Shown piece by piece: positions 24,273 to 35,554 of a DNA stretch of 64,000 nucleotides. A model generated the notes under the pieces. It was not told the DNA's origin, ran no database searches, and saw only the letters and a list, made by a program, of their open reading frames with translations. Source of the DNA: Prostheceraeus crozeri (lineage: Eukaryota > Platyhelminthes > Polycladida > Euryleptidae); contig CAJQUW010012890.1 of NCBI GenBank assembly GCA_907163375.1, positions 310,001 through 374,000 on the forward strand, written 5' to 3'. Each line of letters opens with the position of its first letter. Within the stretch, counting starts at the first letter, position 1. The position numbers and the translations under genes were made by a program.

Positions 24273-24300
24273 CTTTGAAAAGGGCTGTTACAGCCGAAAT
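24273..24300 (+). ncRNA. Degenerate hammerhead-ribozyme-like motif
   Basis: CTTTGAAAAGGGCTGTTACA then GCCGAAAT: a 5-bp stem (GGCTG/CAGCC) with a 3-base loop flanked by a GAAA box, as in hammerhead stem II. The 5' core is CTTTGAAAA instead of CTGATGA, so catalysis is unlikely. Penelope-like elements are known to carry hammerhead motifs, which is why I flag it. Confidence 0.4.
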
Positions 24301-24825
24301 ATAAGTATAAAATTAACTCATCGAGTTATCAATCAAGCAGCCTCGGCTACATAGACGAATTTGTCTTACCTCGTTAGATTTAATAATAATGCTGCTCAGA
24401 GAGAATTTTGATATTTTAATATATTTTTTCAAATGGCAACCATTAACTTGCTTGCGCAGTCTCTTTCCATTGCTGGCAATGTAGTAAGTGTTCCTACCTC
24501 TCACATTCTCAATGGTGTACACACTTGTACTCCATGTAGCTTCTAGCTTACCACCTTTTCGGTCGTCCTTTTTCTTGTTTCTTAAAAGTACTTTTTCGAG
24601 GGGTAAATCAAAGTATGCGGAAAATGCATATGCTAATTATGTCAAGATATTCTGTTTCTTGTGGGTAAATACATCACATACAAAACTCGAGTCTATGTTT
24701 CCTCCCGGAAAATTAAAGATTGGTGGAATTAAGCATCATAACATCGGGTAGTTTTGGCCCAACGTAACTGGCATTCTTGACCCTTTGGCTGCGGTGCTAT
24801 TTCATTTACCTACCGAATTTCACTG

Positions 24826-25265
24826 AGCCCGAGTTAACTCGTATCGAGACGGCAAGACAATGGTGCGCTGCAGGAGGCAATACAATGAGAAACTGACCCC
24901 GAGTTAACTCGTATCGAGGCGGCAAGACAATATCACTGAACCAATTTAGGTAATTCTCTGTGTCTCTGAAGGGTTTCAGTCACTTCATACTAAGCACGAG
25001 TTAACTCGTTATTCGTGAAATTGGAGCACGTTATTCGTGAACAGTGGAAGGGAAAACTATCTGTCAGCGACAGTTGCCTGCCCTACCGATACGAGTTAAC
25101 TCGGGCTCAGTTTCTGAATGACAACTGCTGAATTCGGCGTCAGTGATATTTCACCGTCTGACGATACGAGTTAACTCGGGCTCAGTTTCCTGCTGTACTC
25201 CATTGTCACCGTCACCAGTCGACTGTTGATAACGCTCGATACGAGTTAAAGAGGACTCAGCCGTT
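24826..25265. repeat. Foldback with repeated CGAGTTAACTCG palindrome, copy 1
   Basis: The perfect 12-bp palindrome CGAGTTAACTCG occurs five times (24830, 24900, 24997, 25092, 25167), with a sixth partial copy at 25246. Left copies sit in GAGCCCGAGTTAACTCGTAT; right copies sit in the inverse ATACGAGTTAACTCGGGCTC. The whole is therefore a foldback with nested palindromes. A decayed relative lies at 43187-43360. Confidence 0.85.
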
Positions 25266-25993
25266 AAAGAGTTAATTATATTGCTCTGATTCTAGTCTCT
25301 GCTATGATACAAGAAGTCACATAATAAAAGGTTCACACTCAAATCTCGCACTCAAACCATTTGGATAGATAATTATCTTCTGTATGTCTAATTTCATATC
25401 GCCATCGACATCAGAGTCTGATTTAAATTCAGATTCGGTAACTTATTAGAGCTGCCTGTAACGGCGAGCACTGAATCATGTCATGACCCATCACGCTCAA
25501 GTTTTGTGTGAGTCTCGCCTTCAAGTGACCATGGGAAAGAAATAGAAAACACTATATTGAAACTAGAATATAGCAAAAATATAGGAGATAGAAACACTAC
25601 ACCGGAAATATGTCGTCCGGTGGTATACCGGCCACCACGCCTTGTCGGCAATGCAGTAGGAAGAATGCTTGACGAGTTTTCAGCTGTTATCCGAAAAGGT
25701 CATATATAATTATTGTTGTTATTCAATTTGGAAAATCATGCATTTTAATAGACATCGTCCTCTAACATGCGCCGCACTTCAAAGTGGGTGATTGTAAATA
25801 AATGCCGCGTCGTTTATTAGAGGAAATACGGTATGTAGATTTCATGTAATGGGTCTACTCAAGGCGATGACAAATAATTGATAACCCATGGCTGTAGTTG
25901 GTGCTGACTTCAATGACATCAACCCCACATTTGACGAGCTGATTCGCTGACTTCAAGATAGTTCTCATCAGTAACATGTCTCACCATTTCCAG

Positions 25994-26248
25994 GTTTGGA
26001 AGTCTACCACGATGCAACACGAACGGAACAAGTTGTGTTACTTCTGGTGGAACGCGCTCGTCTGCTAGATGAACTTGATGCCTTTCGAAGAAGTCAACAG
26101 CATTCTGGGGGTGTGCCTCAAATAAAAATCAACAATCACATTGTAACAGATGAAGAGGAAGATGCTGAAATTAGGAATGAACATCTTATGATGGAAGTAC
26201 AACAACTGCGAGAGGAAAATCAGAATTTGAAAGCTGTCCTTCTGAAGA
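25994..26248 (+). CDS. Coiled-coil protein gene, exon 3
   Basis: A 255-base exon, phase 1 at both ends, between acceptor CACCATTTCCAG and donor GTGAGC. It encodes YHDATRTEQVVLLLVERARL, then DELDAFRRSQQ, a short polar linker, an acidic stretch (DEEEDAEIRN) and MMEVQQLREENQNLK. The heptad pattern and the E/K/Q/R/L bias continue the coiled coil of exon 2. The frame would run 14 bases past the donor before a stop, so the donor choice rests on consensus and on phase match with the next exon. Its acceptor lies only 160 bases right of the TACCGT element. Confidence 0.87.
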
Positions 26249-26928
26249 GTGAGCTTTCGTAGATATTCTACATTTCTAAACGAAAAATTTAGCTTGTAGG
26301 AATGCTACTTAATATTTACAATCAGTAGAATAAACTTTCAGAAAATCATCATTGAGCACTGCAAAGTCTACTTCAGCGTCCACACCTGAACGATAATACA
26401 TGTATGTATTTTCGCAATAATTAAGTTTTGCTTCAAAGCTGTAAATGGATGGCTTGATGAGTTTTATTGACGAATTTTCTGAATCCAAAGTGATCATTCC
26501 GATTCTTGTGCAGTTGCGTAAGACTGCGAGATTGCTTATTTTACAGCAGCCATGGGTAATCAGTGACCTCTATATTTCGGACATGCGGAACTTCGAAATT
26601 CGAGTCGATTCTAAATTCTGACTGGAAAAATTTTGAATCGGCTCGTTGCGGCAGGCGAAAAATTGCTCCTATTGTTTTCTTTTGACTATCCTCTGAAGCT
26701 TTGATGTTAAATTTGCTTGATACCCGTGATTTTGGTTCTCTTTAAAAGCGGTTGAAGACGTCGGTTGCTGAACAAGATTCATTCACAGCAAATATGTCAC
26801 CACACGTGCTGCAAGTTTGACTCATTCACTCAAGCTTCCCTTTTCCAATTCCTGGAATGTTTTTACAAGCCCTGCCTAGTCCAAGCCTGTACAGGAATAA
26901 GTCTACATTCCAGAGCTCGACGTCTTCC
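26249..26928. other. Start of intron 3, no recognised element
   Basis: AT-rich sequence without gene-like frames or repeats that I can name. Intron 3 spans 26249-45657. Confidence 0.5.
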
Positions 26929-26942
26929 GTAATAAATATGTA

Positions 26943-29900
26943 GGGGAAACCGTGGAGGTGTGGGACATTTTTACACAAAATGATCCGTGCTTCTCGTTAA
27001 TGCACTACACATAAATTTCTTTGTGGTTTTTGTGAAGTCCTGTGTACGCATCATTGTTTAAGCATAAACTTTTGCAATTGCACAAATGTTGGTGGGGAGA
27101 ATATTCATATTATAATTGTGATGGAAATGTCCCAATCCTCCTAAATTCTGGGATGCAGTGGGACAATATAATAGATGATGTGGGACAGGTTCAAACAGGA
27201 TATGCGTACTATTGCCTGGTATATTTCCATCATATTTCAGTGTGATAATTTTTATGTTATAAGTGTTGATAGCCTTTAAAATATAACTTTCCTTTTTTTA
27301 CTCAGATTGTATATGTTTGCTGAGGGCATATTCGTGCTATTAGGCCTATTTATATGCAAAATTCATGTTATTCAGACTTAAATGGAATTACATTTATGGA
27401 ATACCTTAAGCTTTGTAGGGAAAGTGTTAGCGATCACAATACCAGCCATAGTTAGCAGAACTACAATACTAAATCCTGATAGTGAAATCCCGATTACAAT
27501 TTTAATATAAGTCTATCTGATTTTGATATTATAGGCAATCTTACCCAAGAGGATTGTATATTCAAAGAGAAAATATGCAATTTTTAACGAAAGCTTACAT
27601 TCTTGATGTAATATAAACAAGAGAAAATGGCACAGTGAGCACTAGAAAAATTTTGTGACACACCAAATATCTTAAAACTCATAAGTTTATGGCGATTAGC
27701 ACTGGAAAATCTAGAAGAATTGAGTAAAATCCACATTTGGGAACGTGAATGTGTTTGCTGCTCGAGAAGAGCCACCAGGAGATATAGGAGTGGGCAAGGA
27801 ACGAACAATGTCATTTTCATCTATCCAATCCACATCTTTTTTCTCAGGGAATACGAAAGAATATGGAAGTCCGATTTTCATGAATGAAACAGTCTGTCTT
27901 TTCATGAAAGAAACTTCGAAAAGTCCATCAGCCGCTGACTCAATATATCCAGCGAAAAATTTCGATGCCCCATTTAGCAGATAGCGAACCAAAACGTGAC
28001 TGCCTACGTCAAATTTTCTTTCGTCTTCAGTTTCTCGTTCCAAACTTGAAATTTCAATTTCTTCGTCGTCGAGATCACCATCGTAGAAGCGGACATTTGC
28101 TAAGCGAATTTTCTTTCTCGGCTTGGACGGTTGATGATCTTGTGATTTGTGAAATTCCTGTCCTTGCTTACTTGTTTCAATATTTGTGAGAATCTTTGAA
28201 CAAGCAAATCGTTTGCGTCGAGGTGTCTGCGATGTGCAACCGATTGCAGAGGAATCAAAGGTCTAATCATTTCTGGACTTTTGTGACTCGATGGCACTTC
28301 AATTACAGATTGTGGCTCTTCCTCCTCCTGGTCAAGAGATTGCTCAGATGTATGATGTGATATAGGCCTATCACCTGTTGCATTGACATCATTATCATCG
28401 TTATTGTGTAGCTCTGGGAAACGATAGCGATCGAAAGGAAAGATGCCGGCGGAGCGAAATCCAGACATAATATTTTCGGGTGTCATTGCACGACTATAAG
28501 CCTGGCCCGCCAGTTCCGCAACGTCGTATTAAGTTATTCTTTTCCTGGGATTGCGAATAAGCCAAGAGTCACATGCGCTATTGTAAACTTCTTTAGCGGC
28601 CCATAAACACAGCGATCGAGGGGTTGAAGTTTGTGACTGGTATGCGTCGGTAAAGTTAGCAAGACAATGCCATTTTGACGAGCTTTTTCGATTGCAGGTA
28701 TAGACACGTGACTGTCGTGGTTGTCAAGAATTAGCAAGACCTGTTTCTGAAGCGACGGCTTTGAAAACATTATGAAGTGGTCAAGCCACTGAACGAAAAT
28801 GTCTGAATTTATCCAACCACTTTCGTTAGCTGCACCATCGGAACCAGAGGGACTTCCTTTCAACATATGGAGTTTGAAATTTACTGGTGGGAATATGAAA
28901 TAGGGTGGTATTGAATTTCCAATGGCATTTACAGCGCCAAGTAGTGTCACCAAACTGCCACGCTTCCCGAGGTTACTTTACCAACCTGCTTCAACTTTTT
29001 GTCTGCAACCACTTTAGATGGTGTATGAACTGTCATCATACCCGTTTCATCGCAGCTATAGATGTCACTGGGCTCGAATTGAAATTCCGTCAACAATTTC
29101 TCAAGATTGTCATAAAACTGTTCTACATTCATTCGATTGATATTTGTGGCCCTGTTCATACTGGTTGCTTCTGGTTTCCTAGTGCTTAATCACGGTTGTC
29201 GTCTTAGGAACCCAATCAACCATTCATAACCCGCCATTTGGTTGTCATTCCATGACTTCGGCACCGAAATGCCAATAGCCTTTGAATATTGCAGTGCAAG
29301 CTCCCTAACACACTTCATAGTAAGTCCAAAACACAACTTAGATGCCAATAAAAGATATTCAGTCAATTCAGTTTCCTGAGTTTCACTAAACACTTTCTTG
29401 TTCGCGTAATTTGGGGTGAGACGGATATTTTCTACTCCTCTTTCTTTCGCATTTGATACGTATCTTTGGTATCTCCAATGCTTTTGAGACCTCACGTATC
29501 GACCGTCCACTCAAACACAACTCCAGCACCTTTTCCATTACATCAGGAGGAGTTTGCTGTCCATTCTTCGTCTTCCGTTTCCAAATTCGTGGCATCGTAG
29601 AACTGAAACAAAAACAGATGGAGATATAGACCTATATACATATTTCAGTTTTCCATCAAAACTTCAAATGTTCTAGAATATTTTTAGCATACTCGTACAA
29701 TGCAGCTACATTTTTGTTGGGGAGGAGTGGGACAACTAGAGGAGGTGTGGCACGATTAATTATGCTGTTCGATTCTTGCTATTATAGAAATTCACGCATT
29801 TGTATCATAAGCATATGTTAACTATGTTTACCATGAAGTAAGCGTGTTTGATAAATCATCTATGAAATCAGTTCTTACATAATTCCTTATGTTCTTGTAA

Positions 29901-30318
29901 TCAAACTACCTTGTCCCAGTCCACCTGAAATGTCATGTTTCACTCCTCGCCAAAGGAGTTTTTGACCGATTATCTCTCCGAAATCTTTTGTCTGATCACA
30001 ATTCCAAATATTAGTGTGTTAAGACTTCAACGAAAGACTCAAGTGAAATTTTCAACATTTTTGTGATATTGACATTGAAATGTTACTTCACTGTTTTAAT
30101 TTTTCTTGAGTCTTGAAAAATTGCTCTAGGCGTCTTAAAAGCTAATGACTGTTTCTAGCAAAAAAGTACTAACAATTACTTACCAACTATGGCACGCCAA
30201 CGTACTTTATAAAACTGCGTAGCAGCTGGTTTGATTTAAATTTCGTGTCCATTTAAACAAAATCCATACGAGCTACTGTTCCACTGCTCCTTATGTCCCA
30301 CACCTCGACAGTTTCCCC
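26943..30318 (-). mobile_element. Pogo-like DNA transposon, decayed
   Basis: A 3376-bp element flanked by TA (26941-26942, 30319-30320). TIRs: left GGGGAAACCGTGGAGGTGTG, right inverted GGGGAAACTGTCGAGGTGTG. The word GTGTGGGAC/GTGGGACA recurs inside near 27147, 27180, 29730 and 29905 as subterminal repeats. The transposase is on the minus strand, spanning about 27711-29595, with several frameshifts. TA duplication and DDE_1-type motifs place it with pogo/Tigger elements. Confidence 0.87.
27711..29595 (-). pseudogene. Pogo-like transposase with extra C-terminal SH3/Tudor-like domain, broken
   Basis: Starts at ATG 29595 (MPRIWKRKTKNGQQTPPDVM), a helix-turn-helix of the psq type. After a shift, 29510-29190 holds the second DNA-binding part (VFSETQETELTEYLL, GFLRRQP). 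An in-frame stop near 29190 precedes YSCDETGMMTVHTP (first catalytic Asp, about 29050). After another shift come VLLILDNHDSHVSIPAIEKA and LPTHTSHKLQPLDRCVYGPL: DD35D by my count. The frame at 28486-28100 contains GFRSAGIFPFDRYRF and an acidic linker. The last frame (28043-27711) has VLVRYLLNGASKFFAGYIES, FEVSFMKR and DVDWIDENDIVRSLPTP, resembling a small beta-barrel SH3/Tudor-like domain. At least four disruptions make it inactive. Confidence 0.85.
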
Positions 30319-30797
30319 TACCTAAGCCGAGCCGCAGCTTGAGCCGAACCAAGCGGCTCGGCTCGACTTGGTTAAATATTGTCAGTGGAAGTCAGCGGAG
30401 AGGACTTCCAGACTGACAGCGTCACAACGCTCAATCTAAAGTCTGAATATGACAGCAGGCTTACTGCGGAGCAGTGACGCTAATTAATGGTTAATTTTTT
30501 TTCATATTTGATCTTATACGATAATAATGGGCAATTGTTTCTAAATGCAATGTAGACCTTACTCAGTGACATGACACTAAGATGTACATTGTATATAGCC
30601 GTATACTACACTATAACAACGATACAACTTTAATCAAGACTTTAAACGACAAATAATTGTAAATTATTCCACAGAACTGCATTGATGATACATGCATTTA
30701 TTTCTATATGCAGCAAATGCTCTGTAGTCTATCATTTGCCAGTACACCACATGCACGCCGTCCGTTACTTGATCTACTAGGCTAAATTTCTGCCATG

Positions 30798-31505
30798 CAG
30801 TCTGGCAGCCAGAGCGAGTTTCTGCCGGGAAGGAGGCCGGAAATGAGACTTTCACAGAATAATGTACACGCTATGCCTATAACGAATCTGCACGTCTGCC
30901 GAGTTCTAGTTAGTCCCTCTTCTTATCAGACAGGATCAAAGAAAAACACATGTAAATCCAATGGGACGCAGATTGCAGTTTTTGGCAAAAATGAAATTTT
31001 CTATCTTTCTTCAGATTTTTATTTTCAACAGAAAAGTACCGCGTCTGCAGCCATATTTTTTGGCATGGAATGTCTTCAGATCATTTATTAGCATGCTCAT
31101 CAACATTATCTATGAAGATACACACATTCGGATTTGGCAGGCCTTCTACTGTCTGCAAACACTAACATTTTGGCCCACGTCGCATACATTGCCGATCAGA
31201 AGCATGCTGATATCACATTCACATTATAGGAAATAACCTGAAGACACCTCATACGGAAAATTATGGATCCAGACTTTGTACTTTTCAGCTGTTAAGAGAA
31301 AACATAGAAATTTCATTTTTGCCAAAAACTGCAATTTGTATCCCATTGGATTTACATGTGTTTTTTATCCTGTCTGACAAGAAGAGGAACTCACTAGAAC
31401 TCGGCAAAGACGGAGATTCGTTGTGGCAATAGGGTGCACATCATTCTGTGAAAGTCTCATTTTCGACCTCGTTCCCTGCAGAAACTTGTTCTGGCTGCCG
31501 GACTA
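30798..31505. mobile_element. Foldback element A, copy 2
   Basis: Inverted arms at about 30798-31090 and 31230-31505 match copy 1 at 9176-9881: CACGTCTGCCGAGTTCTAGT, CAGATTGCAGTTTTTGGCAA and the GCAGCCAGA...TCTGGCTGC ends. The left end is CAGTCT in place of TAGTCC. Flanks ATG and TTG agree only partly. More diverged than copy 1. Confidence 0.85.
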
Positions 31506-31617
31506 TTGTTTTGCTTAAAATTATTACGGCTCGTCGGCTCGGTTTGGCAAGCCTCGGTTACAACGACTAACGGCTCAGCTCGCCTCGCGCCTTGTCTTGA
31601 CGAGCCGTGTACATCTA

Positions 31618-33203
31618 TTCTGCAAGCATTTACTTGCTGCGAATAAAGAAATCGACCTATCATATGTTGTCGTGAATTTGACGTGAATAAATAAGATAAG
31701 AATAGTAATCACTAATTATAGACAGCGATAACATGGAAGTTATGTATTCACTTCTATAAGTTTTGCGTGCATTATTTCTAGCAATACACTGTATCAACAG
31801 AATTTGCAAGGAAAGAGTTAGAGAATGTTTTAGCAGATAAATGATAATGAAAATAAGATTGATTAATCTTCTAATCCGCTTTTTAGTTATAATGTTGCGG
31901 CGAACCGAACTATTTTACTACATTTATGTGAAGAAGAACGGGCGATCAATTTATTGAGCGAAATCATGAACATATACAAGTTAAGAATATTTAAGCAGCA
32001 CTCATTGATTCTAGATCAAGACAATTGAGACTTTTCAAAGTTTTTCTGACAGCAATTAGCAGAAGCGTCTTCGTAGTAATACATTTCGAAAAGCTTCTTG
32101 CTGCCCTATTGTCGGGCCACCATGTGCGACTTCGCAGCTTTTTTTCTAGGCGATATCTACGTATGTTCAAAAATGTTCAATCCAGCAGAGCTGACATAAA
32201 TCTGCGGACGAGCCAGCATAATCAGAATTGGCAAGTTTCTTTCTTCAACGCAAACATAGTCATGATTGACTCTTCATTTCCATGAAAACTTAGGACATTA
32301 TAGGCCTGTGCGGTACATTTTTGCAATTATTTTACAAGATTACATGTCGTCACCATCATCAGCATTTAAAAATCTCAGAGATAAACAATGTGTAAATCAT
32401 ATGCGCATCATAATGAGTTACTTGAACCTCTCTAACATATCCGGTATGTATTAACCATTTCTTCGCTTAAATTATTTTCAAAACTAATGTTTTTTGAAAT
32501 TTCTTCAAATACAATCTATAAGCATTCTAGGCATCGTTGGGAAAGATGCCATTAGAATCGCATTGATCTCCACTTTCTTTTAGTAATTGATTTTTGCGGC
32601 GGTGGGATCAACATAAGTGTGCAATGTTGTCCCATAACATCAAAAGGATAAAATGTGCATGAAATGATTAATTCACGAGCAGAAAATTGACAAAATTGGA
32701 GAAAATCCATGTTACCTATCTTACGACTTGAAATAGGCAACATTCACCCGCGACTACAGCTTCTAGTCTGAGATTGAATCGCTGTGATGTGAAGTTCTCT
32801 TTTGCCCCGAGACAAAAGCTGTGCTATGTACATACACTCCCTTGCAAAAATTTGGAATCAAGCAAAAAGTTTTACTATTGATAGACATATTGCACTTTGC
32901 CATGTCACCGGTGTAATGAGACCCCCGCAAATCAAAATATCGCTAACAGGTTGCTATTTCTTAGTTCACTCGGAAAACAGAAAAAGCAATCTCTCCCTCT
33001 TTTACGACGATTCTTTATTTGTTGAAAAAGCGTTACCCTTACCTCTAGCTATTTCTTGGAACAACGCCATAGATAACTCTCACGAAAGGCTGTCAACAAC
33101 TACAGTTTCCTTCATCTCCTTATTATACTCGTCCGCCATTTGTTTGCGTCCCCTCTTCTATTATGGCTAAGTATGTCGGTAACAATTTTGACCTGTTGGT
33201 GTT
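31618..33203. other. Intron 3 sequence without recognised gene
   Basis: A 122-codon open frame at 32802-33170 has no motif and no exon borders that I would trust. No repeats were identified. Confidence 0.45.
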
Positions 33204-33377
33204 TGTAATTACCTACAGTTAAAATTTGTTAATACCAATTACCAACACCTACAAGTAATTACCAACAGCTGCTGGTAATTACCTACAGATAATATTTATT
33301 AATACCAATTACCAACAGCTACAGGTAATTACCAACAGCTGCTGGTAATTACCTGCAGGTAAATGATTGTTAATACG
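33204..33377 (+). repeat. 70-bp tandem repeat with internal palindromes
   Basis: GTAATTACCTACAG recurs near 33205, 33275 and 33345, and TTAATACCAATTACCAACA near 33229 and 33299. Each unit contains ACCAACAGCTGCTGGT and GGTAATTACC, so single strands fold back. It abuts the Tc1-like relic. Confidence 0.85.
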
Positions 33378-33389
33378 GGCACAGCTCTG

Positions 33390-34310
33390 TTTCTCCTGTT
33401 ATTCGTGCACAGGCATATGCGCTTCATATGAGTGGTATGGCTCAGCGGAATATTGCTCAACAATTGAGCATCAGTTAACATGCTGCTTATCTTGGCCATC
33501 AAAAAGCAACGGTCGACAAACGGCAGGTTTTGCGATACACCGATATCAGGGAGGCTACGAGTCACATGTGAACGCAGTGAAAGACCACTGAAATAAGCTG
33601 TGCAGCAAAATCCTTATGTCAGCCTCCCTGAATTGGTCCAAGGACTGGAAGCAGTGGGTACTTCGAAAGCGTCAGTCGACAACTTTAAAATGAATTAGGC
33701 TTAAAAGTCATCGCCCATCAAAAAAAAAGAATAACGCCAGCTATGGTTGCAAAGAGACTGGTATAAGCTCAAAAGTATGTTCACAGACTGCTGAACAATG
33801 TTATGTGGACCGATGATTGTTCCCTCGAGCAGTTTGATACCTGTCAATTAACAGTTCGTTGTCCAACCCCCAACGATGCAGGCCCAAGTATGTGGTCTAC
33901 ACAATGAGGCATTCAGTCAAACAAATGATTTGGGGCTCCATCAGCTCTCATGGAAGATGTCTATTTTTTTCTACCTGTAGGGGAAACCATGAGCTGTGCA
34001 GCATATCTCAATTTGCTGAAAGGGAAACTGAGTAATCACATGGCAATTGATTCCTCACTTATTCTGATGCACAGACATATGCGCTTCATGTGAATGGTAT
34101 ATGGCTAAACGGAATACTGTTCAACAACTGAGCATCAGTCAACATGCTGCTTACTTGCCATCGAACAATAATTGTCTCTCAGAGCTTGATTCAAAGGATA
34201 TAATGGTGCTGGATTTGCCTGGAAATTCTCTGGATTGCAATTCCCTGGAAAATATATAGAGCAGGGTGAAGCAGAATATTTTTGGGAAGTTACATTCATG
34301 TGCATTCATG
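33390..34310 (+). pseudogene. Tc1-like transposase relic with internal duplication
   Basis: In shifting frames the plus strand reads MAQRNIAQQLSISQHAA (helix-turn-helix region, near 33440), a segment near 33770 (AQKYVHRLLNNVMWTDD) with the first catalytic Asp, PKYVVYTMRHSVKQMIWGSI near 33890, and LDLPGNSLDCNSLENI near 34210, a decayed version of the Tc1 motif around the third acidic residue. Many stops and shifts. A second copy of the N-terminal segment (about 33405-33500) lies at 34068-34165, where the second catalytic Asp region would be expected. No terminal repeats were found. Confidence 0.7.
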
Positions 34311-35554
34311 TCTAGAGTCATCAGTTAAAAGAAACAAAGGGGACAATTATAGTTTGCTAGCTTCAAGTCCATGACCTGAATGAGGATGCCTGCTAGATCA
34401 GTTTCTGCAGCGGTAGTGTTGTGTGCTTGTGTGAAACAACGGATTGGATCGAAAGATGACTGCGCCATTGAGGAGGCGATTGTTGCTCATAGAAATCGAC
34501 AACAATAAAGCCTCTAGGACGGAGGTTAGGCTTCATACAATACACAATAGTGGCACATAAATCGCACGCATTTTCACTTAGATACACTTGTCATCGGCTG
34601 CATCATTGGGTCAGAATCAGTCACATGTGTAAATCAAAACTTAGTTCCCCCGGATGTGCCGCGACCTTGAGTCAATTTCCATTCTAGTCAACTTCAGTCA
34701 AACAATCTATTTCTATGTTGTTGCTAGAACAAAAACGCCGATTCAATGAAAGTTGGGAAGTTGAATTTTTTTCACTGCGATAGCGGCAAATGGACTCATG
34801 AAGTGTCTCATTTGCGAAGAAGTAATTTAGACCGTAAAAAGTGATAATGCAAAACAGCACTAACGTCGCCTCGAATCTCATTCTATCACAAATCTACAAG
34901 GCGAGGAGAGAAAAATCTGCGTAGCAAATGTGATCAAGAAAATACAGCAGCAAACGACAAATTACGGTTGCCCTTACAAAAATGTGCTTTAAATTTTTAG
35001 GTGCTAATAACACATTAAGCTTAAAATCTTTTTGTGTCAGAAATGACCTAACTCATTCTTTACGAAGTAGGCCTTCATGGGATTTTCACTGCGTCATTCA
35101 TCAGGGAAAGCTAGTTTGAGTGGTGGAATATAAAAATGATTGGCTATTGACCTAGTTGTTTGCACACATATTAAGTGCGGCCTTGATTCTTTCGGCCTTC
35201 GAAATGGCGGCCGAAAAATGCAAAAGCTATGCCAAATTGAAGAGCGAAGCATCAGCCATGAGATCTCAATCTCTTGATCTTTGCAAGAATGCATAAAACT
35301 CGCTTGGGCGACGAAAATATTGCGCGAATACTGTCGCCGTCTGGTGCATTCGATGCCTGAGTGGAAAAAAATAAAGCATATTTTTCGGAGGAAAGATTTC
35401 TGATTCAAAACTTTTGCAAGGGACTGATTTCCCTTGTTGATTGCAGGTTCACAATTTGACGTCTTATGACAAGGTTCTGCTATGTATGAATGGATGGGAC
35501 GCAAGGCGATTTATCGACTTTGCGATTATCATTCTCTTTCGATATTCAGGTGAT
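34311..35554. other. No recognised gene
   Basis: A 136-codon minus-strand frame at 35094-35504 has unremarkable composition and no motif. No repeats recognised. Confidence 0.45.

Larger units (their letters stand above)
23925..24310 (+). mobile_element. Penelope-like retroelement fragment, 5'-truncated
   Basis: The C-terminal GIY-YIG part of a Penelope-like element plus its 3' region. A 22-bp piece of the coding sequence (23985-24006) is present again as an inverted copy at 23925-23946, just left of the truncated 5' end. Such inverted 5' junctions are seen with Penelope-like insertions. The 3' part carries a small stem with GGCTG TTA CAGCC GAAA (24283-24299). Confidence 0.75.
23375..25833. 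mobile_element. TACCGT-type DNA element, copy 2, about 2.5 kb
   Basis: Left end TACCGTATTTCCTCTTGTAA; right end, read inverted, TACCGTATTTCCTCTAATAA. Inner words CTCTAATAAACGCCGCAC and related recur on both sides. TA occurs at both borders. No transposase is visible; the interior holds a Penelope-like fragment and a palindromic foldback, so it has served as an insertion target. Confidence 0.75.
26929..31617. mobile_element. Outer hAT-like element, split by two later insertions
   Basis: The right end GACGAGCCGTGTACATCTA, read inverted, starts TAGATGTACACGGCTCG. The left end is split by the pogo element: ...AAATATG-TA on the left and TA-CCTAAGCCGAGCCGCAGC from 30319. Joined across the TA it resembles a third copy at 44650-44745 (inverted: TAGATGTACCTAAGCCGAAC). 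Flanking 8-mers TTCCGTAA and TTCTGCAA match at 6 of 8. The pogo element (26943-30318) and foldback A copy 2 lie inside it. Confidence 0.55.

Noticed and set aside
32802..33170. 122-codon plus-strand frame as a gene
   Set aside because: No recognisable motif or splice context; frames of this length are expected by chance in 64 kb.
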